This document shows, one piece after another, positions 1 through 9,372 of a stretch of DNA of 64,000 nucleotides. This DNA is from Psychrobacter sp. ANT_WB68 (lineage in GTDB: Bacteria; Pseudomonadota; Gammaproteobacteria; Pseudomonadales; Moraxellaceae). The stretch lies in contig NZ_VOAZ01000002.1 in NCBI RefSeq assembly GCF_008369115.1, positions 682,001-746,000 of the forward strand, in the 5' to 3' direction. The notes beneath the pieces were generated by a model. The model was given only the letters and a program-made list of their open reading frames with translations. It had not been told where the DNA came from and did not search any database. The translations under genes were made by a program, and so were the position numbers. Every line of letters starts with the position of its first letter. Position 1 is the stretch's first letter.

Positions 1-2
1 AT

Positions 3-473
3 GCAGTCGGTACTAATTTAAACCGTGAATGGTTAAATCCAAGTTTAGAGAAAAGCCCTGAAGTGTTCCATGTCATTAATAAAATGGAAGCAACGGGCGT
101 TGACTTATTTTATGATGTGCACGGTGATGAAGCGCTGCCTTATGTGTTCTTGGCGGGCTCACAAGGAACGCCAAGTTATAATGACCGTCTTGCAGGTCTA
201 CGTGATAAATTTTCAGACGTCTTAAAATTAGCTAGTGCCGATTTTCAGTCTGAATTTGGTTATGACGTTGATGCGCCGGGCACCGCGAACATGACCATCG
301 CCACCCACTGGGTAGCGGAACGTTTTGATTGTTTGGCCAATACCTTGGAGATGCCGTTTAAAGATAATGATAATGTACCTGATGCAGATATAGGCTGGTC
401 ACCAGAGCGTTCAATTAAGCTTGGTGAAGCCTCCTTAGTTGCGATGTTGGCGGTCGTGGATGAGTTGCGTTAG
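3..473 (+). CDS. M14-family zinc carboxypeptidase, C-terminal part (5' end outside window)
   Basis: The open frame runs in from the left edge and ends at TAG 471-473. Near its start it reads GTNLNREWLNPS, and about 30 residues later DVHGDEALPY. The NLNREW and H-G-D-E segments are typical of the cytosolic-carboxypeptidase-like branch of peptidase family M14, where the His is the third zinc ligand. Such enzymes remove C-terminal residues from peptides. The first two zinc ligands lie upstream of the window. No signal peptide can be judged. Family assignment is fairly secure; the substrate is unknown. Confidence 0.8.
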   Translation, partial: AVGTNLNREWLNPSLEKSPEVFHVINKMEATGVDLFYDVHGDEALPYVFLAGSQGTPSYNDRLAGLRDKFSDVLKLASADFQSEFGYDVDAPGTANMTIATHWVAERFDCLANTLEMPFKDNDNVPDADIGWSPERSIKLGEASLVAMLAVVDELR

Positions 474-549
474 TGAATGATTGAAAGCAATATCAAGATT
501 CAAGTGAAAATAATCATAGATATCGTTTTTGATAAAATATTAACCATTT

Positions 550-583
550 AAAAATAGCGCCCATTCTAGGCGCTATTTTTGTT
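550..583. terminator. Hairpin terminator between convergent genes
   Basis: An 11-bp stem (AAAATAGCGCC with GGCGCTATTTT) around a short loop is followed by a T-rich tract on both strands. It sits between the peptidase gene (plus) and the lipoprotein gene (minus), so it probably serves both. Confidence 0.75.
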
Positions 584-657
584 TCTCGTAATAAAGACAA
601 TAATCAATGGCTGGTAGACATCATCTCTCATTAAGATTAGGTCTTAACTATATATGG

Positions 658-1590
658 TTACCATTTATAGTTGGTTTTGATCTGTTTTTCTAAAAACTTA
701 GTTGCAACGCTATTATAAAGATCGCAATCTACTACACCTTTAGTGAAGTCAGTATCAGAGTCTTCTTGTACATCTTTTTGATAATAATAAGCATTATAAA
801 CTAAACCATTATATTGAACTGCTGCCTCGATTTCACCATTTTCATCGGTATATCTGACCGCTGTCAGCTCATTATTACGACCGACTTTTTCGTTGATTAT
901 ATTAGTTACAGTATTATATTTTCTTTGTTCATCAAGCCATTCGTTAATAGTAATATCTTCTCTAGAGGCTAAATCATAAAAAGTATAGTATGACTGAGAA
1001 GGTGTTTCTTGTAAGATATAACACTGCGAACCTGTAGGGAAAGCAACATTGCTTTGGAAGCCATCGTAATTTAAATCAGTATTAATACCAGTTTTTGCGT
1101 TGACAGCTAACTTTTTAACGCCGCTGAGATCTAACGTCTTGATATCATAAACTGCGTCTATGGAGCGGTTATCGGTCTGAATTTTCAACTTAAAGGTGTC
1201 GCTATCAATAAAATTAACTTTATAGAATGAGTTGTCAAATCCATCTTTGACTTTTGCGAATGTCTTATCAGCGACGTAGTAGTCATGATGGCCTTCTTCA
1301 TCGCCTATGCTAATTTGATAAGCATTATCAGAGCTGCCAACTACAGTAGAGGTGGTACGAGTCAAACCATTGTTATTAAGCTTAAAGGTTATTTTACCCC
1401 AACCTTTTTTGTATAAACCATTTGAAACATCAGTAAAAGAATCAAATGCTGTGTAGTTCAGCTCGTTATTAACAATGGGACCGCCATTATCATCGGTGAT
1501 GATGGTTGAGTCTGAATCATCACTTCCGCAGCCTGTTACTATTAAAGTGCTTGCCAATACAATACCTGTGTACAGCTTATTGATCTTCAT
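658..1590 (-). CDS. Hypothetical lipoprotein, 310 aa
   Basis: The N-terminus is a lipoprotein signal: Lys-rich start, hydrophobic stretch, and lipobox LIVTGC near residue 21, followed by a low-complexity Asp/Ser linker. An outer-membrane or periplasmic lipid-anchored protein is expected. The remainder is rich in Asp, Tyr and Asn, looks beta-rich, and carries three Cys besides the lipobox Cys. I do not recognise a domain. It is monocistronic, with a 350-base gap upstream to the sensor kinase gene. Confidence 0.75.
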   Translation of the reverse strand: MKINKLYTGIVLASTLIVTGCGSDDSDSTIITDDNGGPIVNNELNYTAFDSFTDVSNGLYKKGWGKITFKLNNNGLTRTTSTVVGSSDNAYQISIGDEEGHHDYYVADKTFAKVKDGFDNSFYKVNFIDSDTFKLKIQTDNRSIDAVYDIKTLDLSGVKKLAVNAKTGINTDLNYDGFQSNVAFPTGSQCYILQETPSQSYYTFYDLASREDITINEWLDEQRKYNTVTNIINEKVGRNNELTAVRYTDENGEIEAAVQYNGLVYNAYYYQKDVQEDSDTDFTKGVVDCDLYNSVATKFLEKQIKTNYKW

Positions 1591-1939
1591 ATCTTTACCT
1601 ATCGTTAGTGCCCCGTAAGAGGCTCAATGATAGTGAAAGCAATTTTTAATTGCAAAACAAAAATTCAGTATTAACATTGTTGCTACAGTAATACGTCATT
1701 CTTACTAAATTTAAGTGTGTGTAAAACTTATCTTCATAAGTATGTTGATTGATAAGAGGTCTTTTGGAAAATAAGCTTGCAATAGTACAAGCTATAGTTA
1801 ATGACAATGAATGAGATAATATTAAGCCATAACACTCGTCTAAAAGCCGCCTTAAATTGATAAGAGGCTTGAAAACCGTCTAAAGAATACCTTACTGCGT
1901 TAACGATGCGAGAAAGCCATTCTTTAATTCTTTATAAAG
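1591..1939. other. Intergenic, no gene seen
   Basis: A+T-rich upstream region of the lipoprotein gene. I see no convincing ORF, tRNA or hairpin. It probably holds the lipoprotein promoter. Confidence 0.5.
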
Positions 1940-3286
1940 CTATTGATAATGAATACTAAAGGTACTGCCGCCCCCAGCATTGGCTTGGTGCGTCAGCTTC
2001 CAATCCATATGGGACATGATGCGTTGCACAATACTAAGGCCCAAGCCTGTGCCTTCAACTTTATAGCTAGAGTATCCTTTTGATAACATATCTGTATCCA
2101 ATTGTGCCTCATTATTCTGTTGCGCTAGACGCTCAAATCTCTCATATAGCAGTGGCATCATCGTTTCAGGGATGCCGAGACCAGTATCAGTGACGGTGAT
2201 TTTCTCCGCGTCGATACTGATCATAACTTCCCCTTCGTCAGTATATTGGAAGGCATTTTTTATCAAGTTTCCTACTGCCATCTTGAGCAACTCAGGTCGC
2301 ACGTATGCAAAATATTCTTGTTCAGCCAGGACTGTGCAAGTTACTGACTTATAACGTAATAAGTAATTTAAACGCTCAACTTCATTGAAAGTGATGCGAT
2401 TAATGGACGTTTGCGGTGTGTCTAGTTTTTCAGGCGCACGAGAGAGCAATAGTAAAGCGGTGATGATTTCAGAGGTTTCTTTGGCGGTATTGCTAATACG
2501 ATTGGTAAATTCGCTCAAGTGACTGTCATCGGTCAATTGCGATGCCAATACTTCTGATGCGCCCATAATAATGGTTAGGGGCGTGCGCAATTCGTGGCTG
2601 ACATCACCTGTAAATAATTGCTCACGCTTTAAATACTGTTCAAGCTTTTGGTTTTTCTCGTCAATGGCTCGAGCCAAGACGCCAACCTCTGAAGGCAGAT
2701 GCGTCAATTGGGTTAAGTTTTGATGATTTGTTTCTACGGCGTTTTTCAGGTCTAACAAAGGCTTGGTAATTTGCCTTGAGGACAGCTGAGAGAATATCGC
2801 GGCGATAAGTAGGCTTAAGATGACGGCAAATGTTAAGGCATTGGTAAATATGTCTTCTAATTGCTCGAATATCGCCAAAACAGGATAGCTTTTCATCACC
2901 ATTGCACTGTCTTCTAAGTAGGTTAAAAGATAGCTGTGGTTGTTTTGTTGATATATAAAAAAATGCAGGTTGGTTCTTATATTGCCTGCTTCAGTATTAA
3001 CAGTGACAGGAGTTTCTTGCACTGTTTCGGTTGCGATGGCTTTTAAATGATCAGGCGCACTCTCATAATCATAGATTTTGATATCTGGATTGGCAATATA
3101 AACCGGTTGTTTACCATCCTTTTCTTGACTGAGCGCCAATTGTTGAATCAAGCGCGCTTTGACCAGCTCTTGCTCGAGCCTGGCTTCAGCATACATAAAA
3201 ATACTGACGAAAGTAGCGCAAAGCAATAGCGCAAAGAGGAAGTATGAGATTCTAAACTTATTGGCAATGGAGTCTATACTGAACAT
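1940..3286 (-). CDS. Orphan two-component sensor histidine kinase, 448 aa
   Basis: Membrane-bound histidine kinase. A transmembrane helix near residues 12-32, a periplasmic sensor segment, a second helix near 150-170, then HAMP-like and catalytic regions. The H-box SHELRTPLT carries the phospho-acceptor His near residue 227; the N-box NLIKNAFQYT is near 340; G boxes DTGLGIP and GTGLGLSIV are near 367 and 412, so catalysis should be intact. An upstream ATG at 3340 would add 18 residues; the internal start MFSIDS immediately before the first helix is preferred. No response-regulator gene is adjacent. An IS3 relic occupies the place where a partner would be expected. Confidence 0.88.
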   Translation of the reverse strand: MFSIDSIANKFRISYFLFALLLCATFVSIFMYAEARLEQELVKARLIQQLALSQEKDGKQPVYIANPDIKIYDYESAPDHLKAIATETVQETPVTVNTEAGNIRTNLHFFIYQQNNHSYLLTYLEDSAMVMKSYPVLAIFEQLEDIFTNALTFAVILSLLIAAIFSQLSSRQITKPLLDLKNAVETNHQNLTQLTHLPSEVGVLARAIDEKNQKLEQYLKREQLFTGDVSHELRTPLTIIMGASEVLASQLTDDSHLSEFTNRISNTAKETSEIITALLLLSRAPEKLDTPQTSINRITFNEVERLNYLLRYKSVTCTVLAEQEYFAYVRPELLKMAVGNLIKNAFQYTDEGEVMISIDAEKITVTDTGLGIPETMMPLLYERFERLAQQNNEAQLDTDMLSKGYSSYKVEGTGLGLSIVQRIMSHMDWKLTHQANAGGGSTFSIHYQ

Positions 3287-3386
3287 GGTATTCACTTCGT
3301 AATGGAAAGCAGTAGATAAAAAAGTTAAATAGAAGGACAAGAATGAATGAGCCGCCTCGACTTTATCGGAGGTTGATTTACTTGAG

Positions 3387-3635
3387 TCAGGCAGCGATGC
3401 GTGACAAAGTCAAAGTATTATAATACCGCTTTTCAAACTCAAAAGAAGACACATAAAAAATCATACTGTGAAATCGCATTTTATTGAAACAATCTATGCA
3501 TTCAAGAGTTGACAGTTCAGCATCACTGACAACAGTCCGATTTTCTTTTTAGTCATGAATTACTTCAGCCTTATAAGGCCCATTGATCGCTTCAGCCAAT
3601 CCATTATCAGATGAATCGCCAGTGGTACCTACAGA
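3387..3635 (-). pseudogene. Relic of an IS3-family transposase (orfB C-terminus)
   Basis: Read on the minus strand from 3635, the frame gives SVGTTGDSSDNGLAEAINGP, then YKAEVIHD, then a stop. The same frame continues after the stop with KENR..., LSTLECIDCFNKMRFHS and FEFEKRYYN. This is the order of the C-terminal part of IS3-type DDE transposases (GDSYDNALAE, LATLEWVDWFNNRRLHS, FEARYY). The internal stop and loss of the rest make it a dead fragment. No terminal repeats were found. Confidence 0.75.
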
Positions 3636-3902
3636 GACGATCAGAGATGATAACGCCGGACTCAGTAATCTTACCTTTGTCATACCAACAGAATGCTGAG
3701 TCTGCGACAATACAGAGACGGTTCATTATCTATCAACACCCATTACTAACAGTACCATCTAACAAAACTAAAAAATACCAAAGCCTAATATGCTATTTCT
3801 TGTCATGTTTTTTCATCGAAGTGTCATATCTGATAGATACACTGCTGACCTACGCCAGATAAGTAATTAAATGGATGATTATAAGCGATTGGGTGAGTGG
3901 CT

Positions 3903-4673
3903 ATGTTAGAGCTAAGACAAGTTACAAAGAAATATGATGGTAGCGTGATTTTCGAAGATCTTTCACTCAAAATTAATAAGGGTGAGATAGTTTCAATTTT
4001 AGGGCCATCTGGCTGCAGTAAGAGCACTTTACTGCAAATGATTTTGGGTTTAACCGATATTAGTAGCGGTCGGATTACCTATAATGGTGCAGATATTACT
4101 CCTGTACCTATGAGACAAGGAGGGTTTAATTACATTTTCCAGGATTATGTCTTATTCCCCAATCTCAATATCAAACAAAACATCGAGTATGGTCTACATA
4201 GTAACCCCAATGTTAGTACACAAGAAGAAGTCGATGAGCTGATCGAGTTGCTCGATATTAAAGCGTATCTCAATAAGCGTATTCATCAGCTATCTGACGG
4301 TCAAAAGCAATGTGTCACTCTGGCTCGCACCTTAATCATGAAACCTAAGTTGCTACTGTTAGATGAGCCTTTATCTGCATTAGATGGAATGATTAAAGAA
4401 ATCATCAAAGAGCGCATTCGTGAAATTGTAGTGCGCTATCAGCTGACTGCCTTGATTGTCACAAATGACCCAGAAGAGGCCATGACGTTATCTGATCGTA
4501 TTTTACTGCTATCAGATGGCAAAGTGGCACAATTCGCTGAACCATCTGAAATCATCCATAATCCTACCAATGATTTCGCCACAAACTTTATTTTAAATCA
4601 GCTCAATATCAAACGTCGCAATATCTTAAGTTTATTTGCTGACGGTATCTCTCAAGCTGATCCATTGAATTGA
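3903..4673 (+). CDS. ABC transporter ATP-binding protein with atypical catalytic motifs, 256 aa
   Basis: Full-length ATPase subunit of the iron/polyamine/phosphonate importer type. The Walker A region reads GPSGCSKST, where the second conserved Gly is Ser. The signature reads LSDGQ, not LSGGQ. Walker B is normal (LLLLDEPLSALD). The H-loop position, normally VTHD, reads VTND, so the switch His is Asn. The preferred ATG at 3903 follows a GTG two codons upstream. No permease or binding-protein gene is nearby, and IS and LysR relics flank it. It may be a decaying remnant of an importer operon or a subunit with reduced ATPase activity. Confidence 0.75.
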   Translation: MLELRQVTKKYDGSVIFEDLSLKINKGEIVSILGPSGCSKSTLLQMILGLTDISSGRITYNGADITPVPMRQGGFNYIFQDYVLFPNLNIKQNIEYGLHSNPNVSTQEEVDELIELLDIKAYLNKRIHQLSDGQKQCVTLARTLIMKPKLLLLDEPLSALDGMIKEIIKERIREIVVRYQLTALIVTNDPEEAMTLSDRILLLSDGKVAQFAEPSEIIHNPTNDFATNFILNQLNIKRRNILSLFADGISQADPLN

Positions 4674-4689
4674 CTATAGATAAAAGCCA

Positions 4690-4984
4690 TCATGCTTGCT
4701 GATCTAAGGCGATGACTGCCTTTTTTAACCAAGTCCCAGCCTTACCTAAAGGCTTTTCTTTATGCCAAATGAGCTCAACCGCAACGGGCCAACTGTGCTT
4801 ATCAAAATCCAGTTTTGGTGATACCAAAGAGCCATCTTTTAACGCATCAACAAGAATATGCTCAGGTACTAACGCCCAGCCAAGGTTACGTTGGACAAGC
4901 TCAATAATCACCCACTGACTCTCAACCCACCACACATCAGCGGCAACCCGACGCTAGCCATTTTGTTTGGCAGCTATAGATTGT
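4690..4984 (-). pseudogene. LysR-family regulator relic (C-terminal effector domain)
   Basis: The frame encodes WWVESQWVIIELVQRNLGWA, then LVPEHIL, a segment typical of the C-terminal substrate-binding domain of LysR regulators, and ends after KKAVIALDQQA. Going upstream, the frame reads RVAADV and then an in-frame TAG near 4950, preceded by AAKQNG that still resembles the family. The DNA-binding half is missing. This is a truncated, inactive copy. Confidence 0.7.
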
Positions 4985-5155
4985 CTGTCGGTATCAATTT
5001 ATTGTATTAATAATGAATACTGAGAGGTTGTATATTGAACAAAAGATAAGTATTAAAAATATCATAACTGGTTACGATTATTTAAAAACAGTTTTAGTGG
5101 ATAGTGAAAAAAAGGCGTATAAGTATTATCGTTACTCCTTTCATGGAATTAGGCT

Positions 5156-6916
5156 ATGCACCCAGCCCTACCGTATCGGCTGTTGAATAAGTTCACTATT
5201 GTTATTGGCGCTATTGGCGTCGGGACTGCCTTAGTCGATAGTGGTTTTACGCTCACGACGTGGCTACAACATGTTTTTCATATTTTTTACTTAACGATTA
5301 TTTTATTGGGTTTTGTTGCCACGGTATGGCGTTATATTCGTTCAAAGTCTCGATTGTCTGTTAACAAAGTCGCGGTTTTCGATTTACTAACCAGTGTCGC
5401 TATTTTTATATTATTGGCGGTACATTTCTTTGAGCTGGCGCGTTCAGGATTATCAATGCCAGTTGATGATTTTATTGCGATTAAGGTTGCCGTTTTTGTC
5501 ACTTTCATCCGTGAGATATCCGACAATAATTTTAGTCTGAACCGTGCCTTTTTAAATCCTGGTCAGTTTTTTATCTTAAGCTTTTTATCCGTGGTATTGG
5601 TCGGAGCATTGTTGCTTATGATGCCCAATGCCACCACTGAGCCAATATCCTTTGTCGATGCGCTATTTACGGCTACCAGTGCAGTCTGTGTGACAGGGCT
5701 GATTGTGGTAGATACGGCGACCCGTTTCACGACGTTTGGGCAACTGATTATCATCGGACTGATTCAAATTGGCGGTTTGGGTATTCTTACCTTTGTGACG
5801 TACTTTAGTTATTTCTTTAAAGGCGGCGTCAGTTATGAGACGCAGCTAAGTATCAGTGAGCTCAACGTCTCACAACGAATGGGTGATATGGTCACCACCC
5901 TCAAGTCCATTTTATATGTGACGTTTGGGGTTGAGGCGCTGGCTGCTATCTTGATTTTTATTAGTATCTATGATTTGCCAGGGATGAGTTTTGCAGAAAG
6001 ACTGTTTTTCTCGATCTTTCATGCCATCTCTGCTTTTTGTAATGCTGGATTCTCTACCTTTAGTGCCGGCTTATATGATGATTCGCTGCGCTTTAATTAT
6101 CCTTTACAGCTCATTATTAGCACCACTTTCTTATTTGGCGGTATGGGTTTTATCATTGTTGTCAATTTATTACGCTATCTGCGTCACCGTGCCCAAAGAG
6201 CCATTTTTAAGAATGATCCACGTTATGGTTACCAGCCGTGGCTGCTTAGTATTAATAGCCGTATCACTTTAATTACCTCCGGCACTTTATTGTTGATTGG
6301 ACTGGTTGGGGTCATGGTATTTGAATACAACGGCATACTTGCTGAGCATCAGAGTTTTTACGCTAAGGTGATTACAGGGCTATTCACGGCAGCGACACCG
6401 CGTACCGCAGGATTTAATATTGCGGATATGGATGCGCTCGCATTCCCGACTATCATGCTGACGATTTTTTTGATGTGGATTGGTGCTTCGCCAAACTCTA
6501 CCGGTGGCGGTATAAAAACCAGCACCTTTGCCATTGCGATATTAAACACCTTGAGCTTAGCCCGTGGTCAGAATAAGGTTGAAGTATTTCAACGCGAGAT
6601 TGCTGATATCTCTATTCGTCGAGCGTTCTCCATTATGTGGTTGTCGCTATTGGTCATTGGACTGGGCGTCACGCTCATTAGTTATGATCAGCCTGAGCTT
6701 GACTTGATTAAAGTGATTTTTGAGTGTTTTTCTGCCTATAGTACCGTTGGTTTGAGCTTAAATTTGACCGCCGAGCTATCCACTTTTAATAAGCTAGTCG
6801 TTTCAGCGATTATGTTCGTTGGGCGCGTGGGGATGTTGACGATATTTATTGCGCTACTTAAAAACAGGTATCAACGTAACTACCGTTATCCGACTGAAGA
6901 GATTACTATTAATTAA
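5156..6916 (+). CDS. ktrB: KtrB/TrkH-type potassium channel subunit, 586 aa
   Basis: Inner-membrane K+ uptake protein with four pore-loop repeats. Filter regions can be seen at about residues 172 (TATSAVCVTGL), 292 (SAFCNAGFST), 412 (ATPRTAGFN) and 525 (SAYSTVGLSL), each with the conserved Gly. About 140 extra N-terminal residues hold additional helices before the first repeat, longer than minimal KtrB proteins. The gene is followed 79 bases later by the regulatory RCK subunit, so the two form a Ktr-type system. Upstream lies a 170-base A+T-rich region with presumed promoter. The choice of ATG 5156 has only a weak ribosome site. Confidence 0.9.
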   Translation: MHPALPYRLLNKFTIVIGAIGVGTALVDSGFTLTTWLQHVFHIFYLTIILLGFVATVWRYIRSKSRLSVNKVAVFDLLTSVAIFILLAVHFFELARSGLSMPVDDFIAIKVAVFVTFIREISDNNFSLNRAFLNPGQFFILSFLSVVLVGALLLMMPNATTEPISFVDALFTATSAVCVTGLIVVDTATRFTTFGQLIIIGLIQIGGLGILTFVTYFSYFFKGGVSYETQLSISELNVSQRMGDMVTTLKSILYVTFGVEALAAILIFISIYDLPGMSFAERLFFSIFHAISAFCNAGFSTFSAGLYDDSLRFNYPLQLIISTTFLFGGMGFIIVVNLLRYLRHRAQRAIFKNDPRYGYQPWLLSINSRITLITSGTLLLIGLVGVMVFEYNGILAEHQSFYAKVITGLFTAATPRTAGFNIADMDALAFPTIMLTIFLMWIGASPNSTGGGIKTSTFAIAILNTLSLARGQNKVEVFQREIADISIRRAFSIMWLSLLVIGLGVTLISYDQPELDLIKVIFECFSAYSTVGLSLNLTAELSTFNKLVVSAIMFVGRVGMLTIFIALLKNRYQRNYRYPTEEITIN

Positions 6917-6995
6917 CCAAATATTCACTAATTAAGTATTAACTAAAAACGGTACGATTGCTGCATTTATAGTTGCATGAGTGACAAGGAATATT

Positions 6996-7697
6996 ATGAA
7001 ATACATTATTGCAGGTTTAGGTAGCTTTGGTTCTTCATTGGGCATGGCGCTGACGAGCCAAGGCCATGAAGTCATCGCCATTGATAGCAACATGCAAAAA
7101 GTTGAAGCTTATAAAGAAGCAATCACTCATACTATCTGCATGGATGCTACCGACGAATATACGGTTAATGGCTTGCCTATTATGGATACCGATATAGTGG
7201 TGGTGGCCATTGGTGAAAATGAAGGGGCTAATATTATGGCAACGGCGCTGTTTAAAACCCTAAAAGCCCGGCGCTTAATCAGTCGTAGTATCAATCCTTT
7301 ACATGAAAAAGTGCTACAAGCGATTGGGGTTGATGATATTTTTCATCCTGAAAAAGAATCGGCGATGCGCTGGGCAAAACGTCTATCGCTACGTTATTTC
7401 GTCGACTCGTTTAGTTTAACGGAACACTTTAGTATCGTTGAGATTAGTATTCCAGATATTTTAGTTGGAAAAACGATTGCAGCGTTACAAATGGAACATA
7501 AATTCAATCTTAAACTGCTAAGCACCATGCGCTATGAGCATTATGAAGACAGCTTTGGTCGTCGTCAAAGTAAACCCAGCATTCAGGGATTAGCCACACC
7601 AGAGCAAGTGCTACAAGATAAGGATGTGCTGGTGGTGTATGGGGCTAATAAACATATCAATAACTTCTTACGTAGTGTAGGGGTTAAAGTACACTAA
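6996..7697 (+). CDS. ktrA: KtrA/TrkA-type RCK regulatory subunit, 233 aa
   Basis: Cytoplasmic nucleotide-binding ring protein that gates KtrB. The N-terminal Rossmann fold has IIAGLGSFGSSLG at residues 4-16 and an acidic residue (VIAIDS) near 35. A C-terminal TrkA-C-like region begins near 140. The start at ATG 6996 is chosen because AAGGA lies five bases upstream; a GTG at 6981 would add five residues. One RCK domain only, as in KtrA rather than the two-domain TrkA. Confidence 0.9.
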   Translation: MKYIIAGLGSFGSSLGMALTSQGHEVIAIDSNMQKVEAYKEAITHTICMDATDEYTVNGLPIMDTDIVVVAIGENEGANIMATALFKTLKARRLISRSINPLHEKVLQAIGVDDIFHPEKESAMRWAKRLSLRYFVDSFSLTEHFSIVEISIPDILVGKTIAALQMEHKFNLKLLSTMRYEHYEDSFGRRQSKPSIQGLATPEQVLQDKDVLVVYGANKHINNFLRSVGVKVH

Positions 7698-7714
7698 TCG
7701 ACAGGGATAACGTT

Positions 7715-8260
7715 ATGAATAAGTGTCGCATATCCGTACTATGTCTTGCCAGCCTGCTATTATTTAACGGTTGTGATGAGTCCAAACAAAACCCAAATGT
7801 CATGTTTTCAGAGAAGCATCAAGACCCCATTCAAGAGCTTGAAAAGCACTCTAAAAAAGTCGATCACAGCCAGTTCGGCTACAAACAAACCTTTTATGTA
7901 CCGATTTATTCAGATATCTATACGGACAGGGATAACCGTAAGGTCTTACTGTCAGCGACCTTGAGCGTTCGCAACACCACCTTAAAAAAATCGCTCTATA
8001 TTAACAAAATAGATTATTACAGTACCGATGGTGATCTTGTAAAGTCATATTTAACAGAGACTATTGAGCTACCGGCCATGGCAACCTTGAATTATATTGT
8101 CGAAAAAGAAGAGGATAAAGGCGGTTCAGGGGCAAAATTTATCATTGAAGTCGAAGGAGTAGATGAGACGGTCAGACCAGTCATTGAGGCGGTAATGATT
8201 GGTAACTTCAGCAATAAAGGTTTCGCTTTTAGCACGCAGGGTACACCAGTTTTGTATTGA
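7715..8260 (+). CDS. DUF3124-type lipoprotein, 181 aa
   Basis: Lipoprotein signal with lipobox LFNGC near residue 20. The mature part contains YVPIYSDIYT, LSATLSVRNT and IELPAMATLNYIVE, matching my recollection of DUF3124, a periplasmic beta-sandwich-like family of unknown function. It starts 17 bases after ktrA with a good ribosome site (AGGGATAA) and could be co-transcribed with the potassium genes. The function is not known. Confidence 0.75.
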   Translation: MNKCRISVLCLASLLLFNGCDESKQNPNVMFSEKHQDPIQELEKHSKKVDHSQFGYKQTFYVPIYSDIYTDRDNRKVLLSATLSVRNTTLKKSLYINKIDYYSTDGDLVKSYLTETIELPAMATLNYIVEKEEDKGGSGAKFIIEVEGVDETVRPVIEAVMIGNFSNKGFAFSTQGTPVLY

Positions 8261-8311
8261 TAGACTTGTACGCTTTATTAATATGGATAATCCAAATTTA
8301 GGAGTGTTGCC

Positions 8312-9178
8312 ATGTTAGTGTTCACCCAAAATTTAACTTTACCAACCATTAAAACCACACTGCTTATTACTGTCTTGTTCGCTACTGCGCAACTGATGGC
8401 AGGCTGTGATTTACAGTCTTCATCTTCAAACAATGACATCACAGCACAAACGGATGATGTACATAAAAGCAAGCCTGAAGATAATAAAACCCCTATAAAT
8501 CCTGCACCTATAAAATCCGCTACTGCAGATAAAGCGCCAGCTATCGAAGTATCAAAGCTATCTAATGATAAAACCGTAACGCCAGCAGGCTACCAAAAGC
8601 TAAGCTTCGGGCAGGTTATTACCCCTGAATTGCTAAATGAGTTAGGACTGACTAAAGCAGAAACGGACAATGAGCAATGCTATTACGTCAGTAATCCAGC
8701 AGTGAGCTATACGGATAAAGAGTACGGTAAACGTGCCTCTGTGTTATATCAAATGATAAATAACAAAGTTGCTCTGATCACTATTCAAGCTCCAAATATA
8801 CCTTTTTATACAGATATCTATGTTGGCGATTCAGTGTCAGAAGTCATGAAAGCGCATAATAACGAGCTGACTTATGAGGTCGATAAATATGCGCTTAATG
8901 GCGACTACTATAGCTTGATTGCTAACGTTAATTTTAAGGTGATAAAAGAGCCCCAACTCGGAGAGTCGTTAAAGGACAACAATATTGAGCTTAATGGTAA
9001 AGAGGATAAACTACCCATACAAATTGAATACCACATCAAGGGCGGTCAAAGGCTGAATGGTTATAGGATTAAATCAACAGAGTGGACGGCAGATAATCGG
9101 AGCTTATTAAAAGGGGAAGTAGAAAGTATTGATATCGGTATACCAGAAGCAATCTATCTGGTCGAAGGTTGCTCTTAA
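8312..9178 (+). CDS. Hypothetical lipoprotein, 288 aa
   Basis: An unusually long N-terminal region precedes the hydrophobic helix; the lipobox is LMAGC near residue 32, followed by a Ser/Asn/Thr/Lys-rich linker to about residue 90. The folded part includes QCYYVSNPAVSYTDKEYG and a DIYVGDSVSEV segment. I do not recognise a family. It lies 51 bases after the DUF3124 gene on the same strand with a clear AGGAG, so it is probably in the same transcript. Confidence 0.7.
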   Translation: MLVFTQNLTLPTIKTTLLITVLFATAQLMAGCDLQSSSSNNDITAQTDDVHKSKPEDNKTPINPAPIKSATADKAPAIEVSKLSNDKTVTPAGYQKLSFGQVITPELLNELGLTKAETDNEQCYYVSNPAVSYTDKEYGKRASVLYQMINNKVALITIQAPNIPFYTDIYVGDSVSEVMKAHNNELTYEVDKYALNGDYYSLIANVNFKVIKEPQLGESLKDNNIELNGKEDKLPIQIEYHIKGGQRLNGYRIKSTEWTADNRSLLKGEVESIDIGIPEAIYLVEGCS

Positions 9179-9372
9179 GGAGTAAACGCAAACAGTGTGT
9201 AGCTTCAAGTTCATATTAGAAATAGGATAATCTTTCGCCGATCATTATCTAAAAATTTGTCATCAAGTTGTCATGGAGTTTCAGTAGACTCAAGCGTAAA
9301 TCGTATTTTAGTGGTTGCAACGATAAAGCCGCAATATTTTCTATGCCAATCCAGCCTAAAAGGTAACTGAAC

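Noticed and set aside
3636-3720. Minus-strand frame RLCIVADSAFCWYDKGKITE resembling another transposase family
   Set aside because: The VADSAF piece is suggestive, but too short and followed by stops; it could not be tied to a family with confidence.
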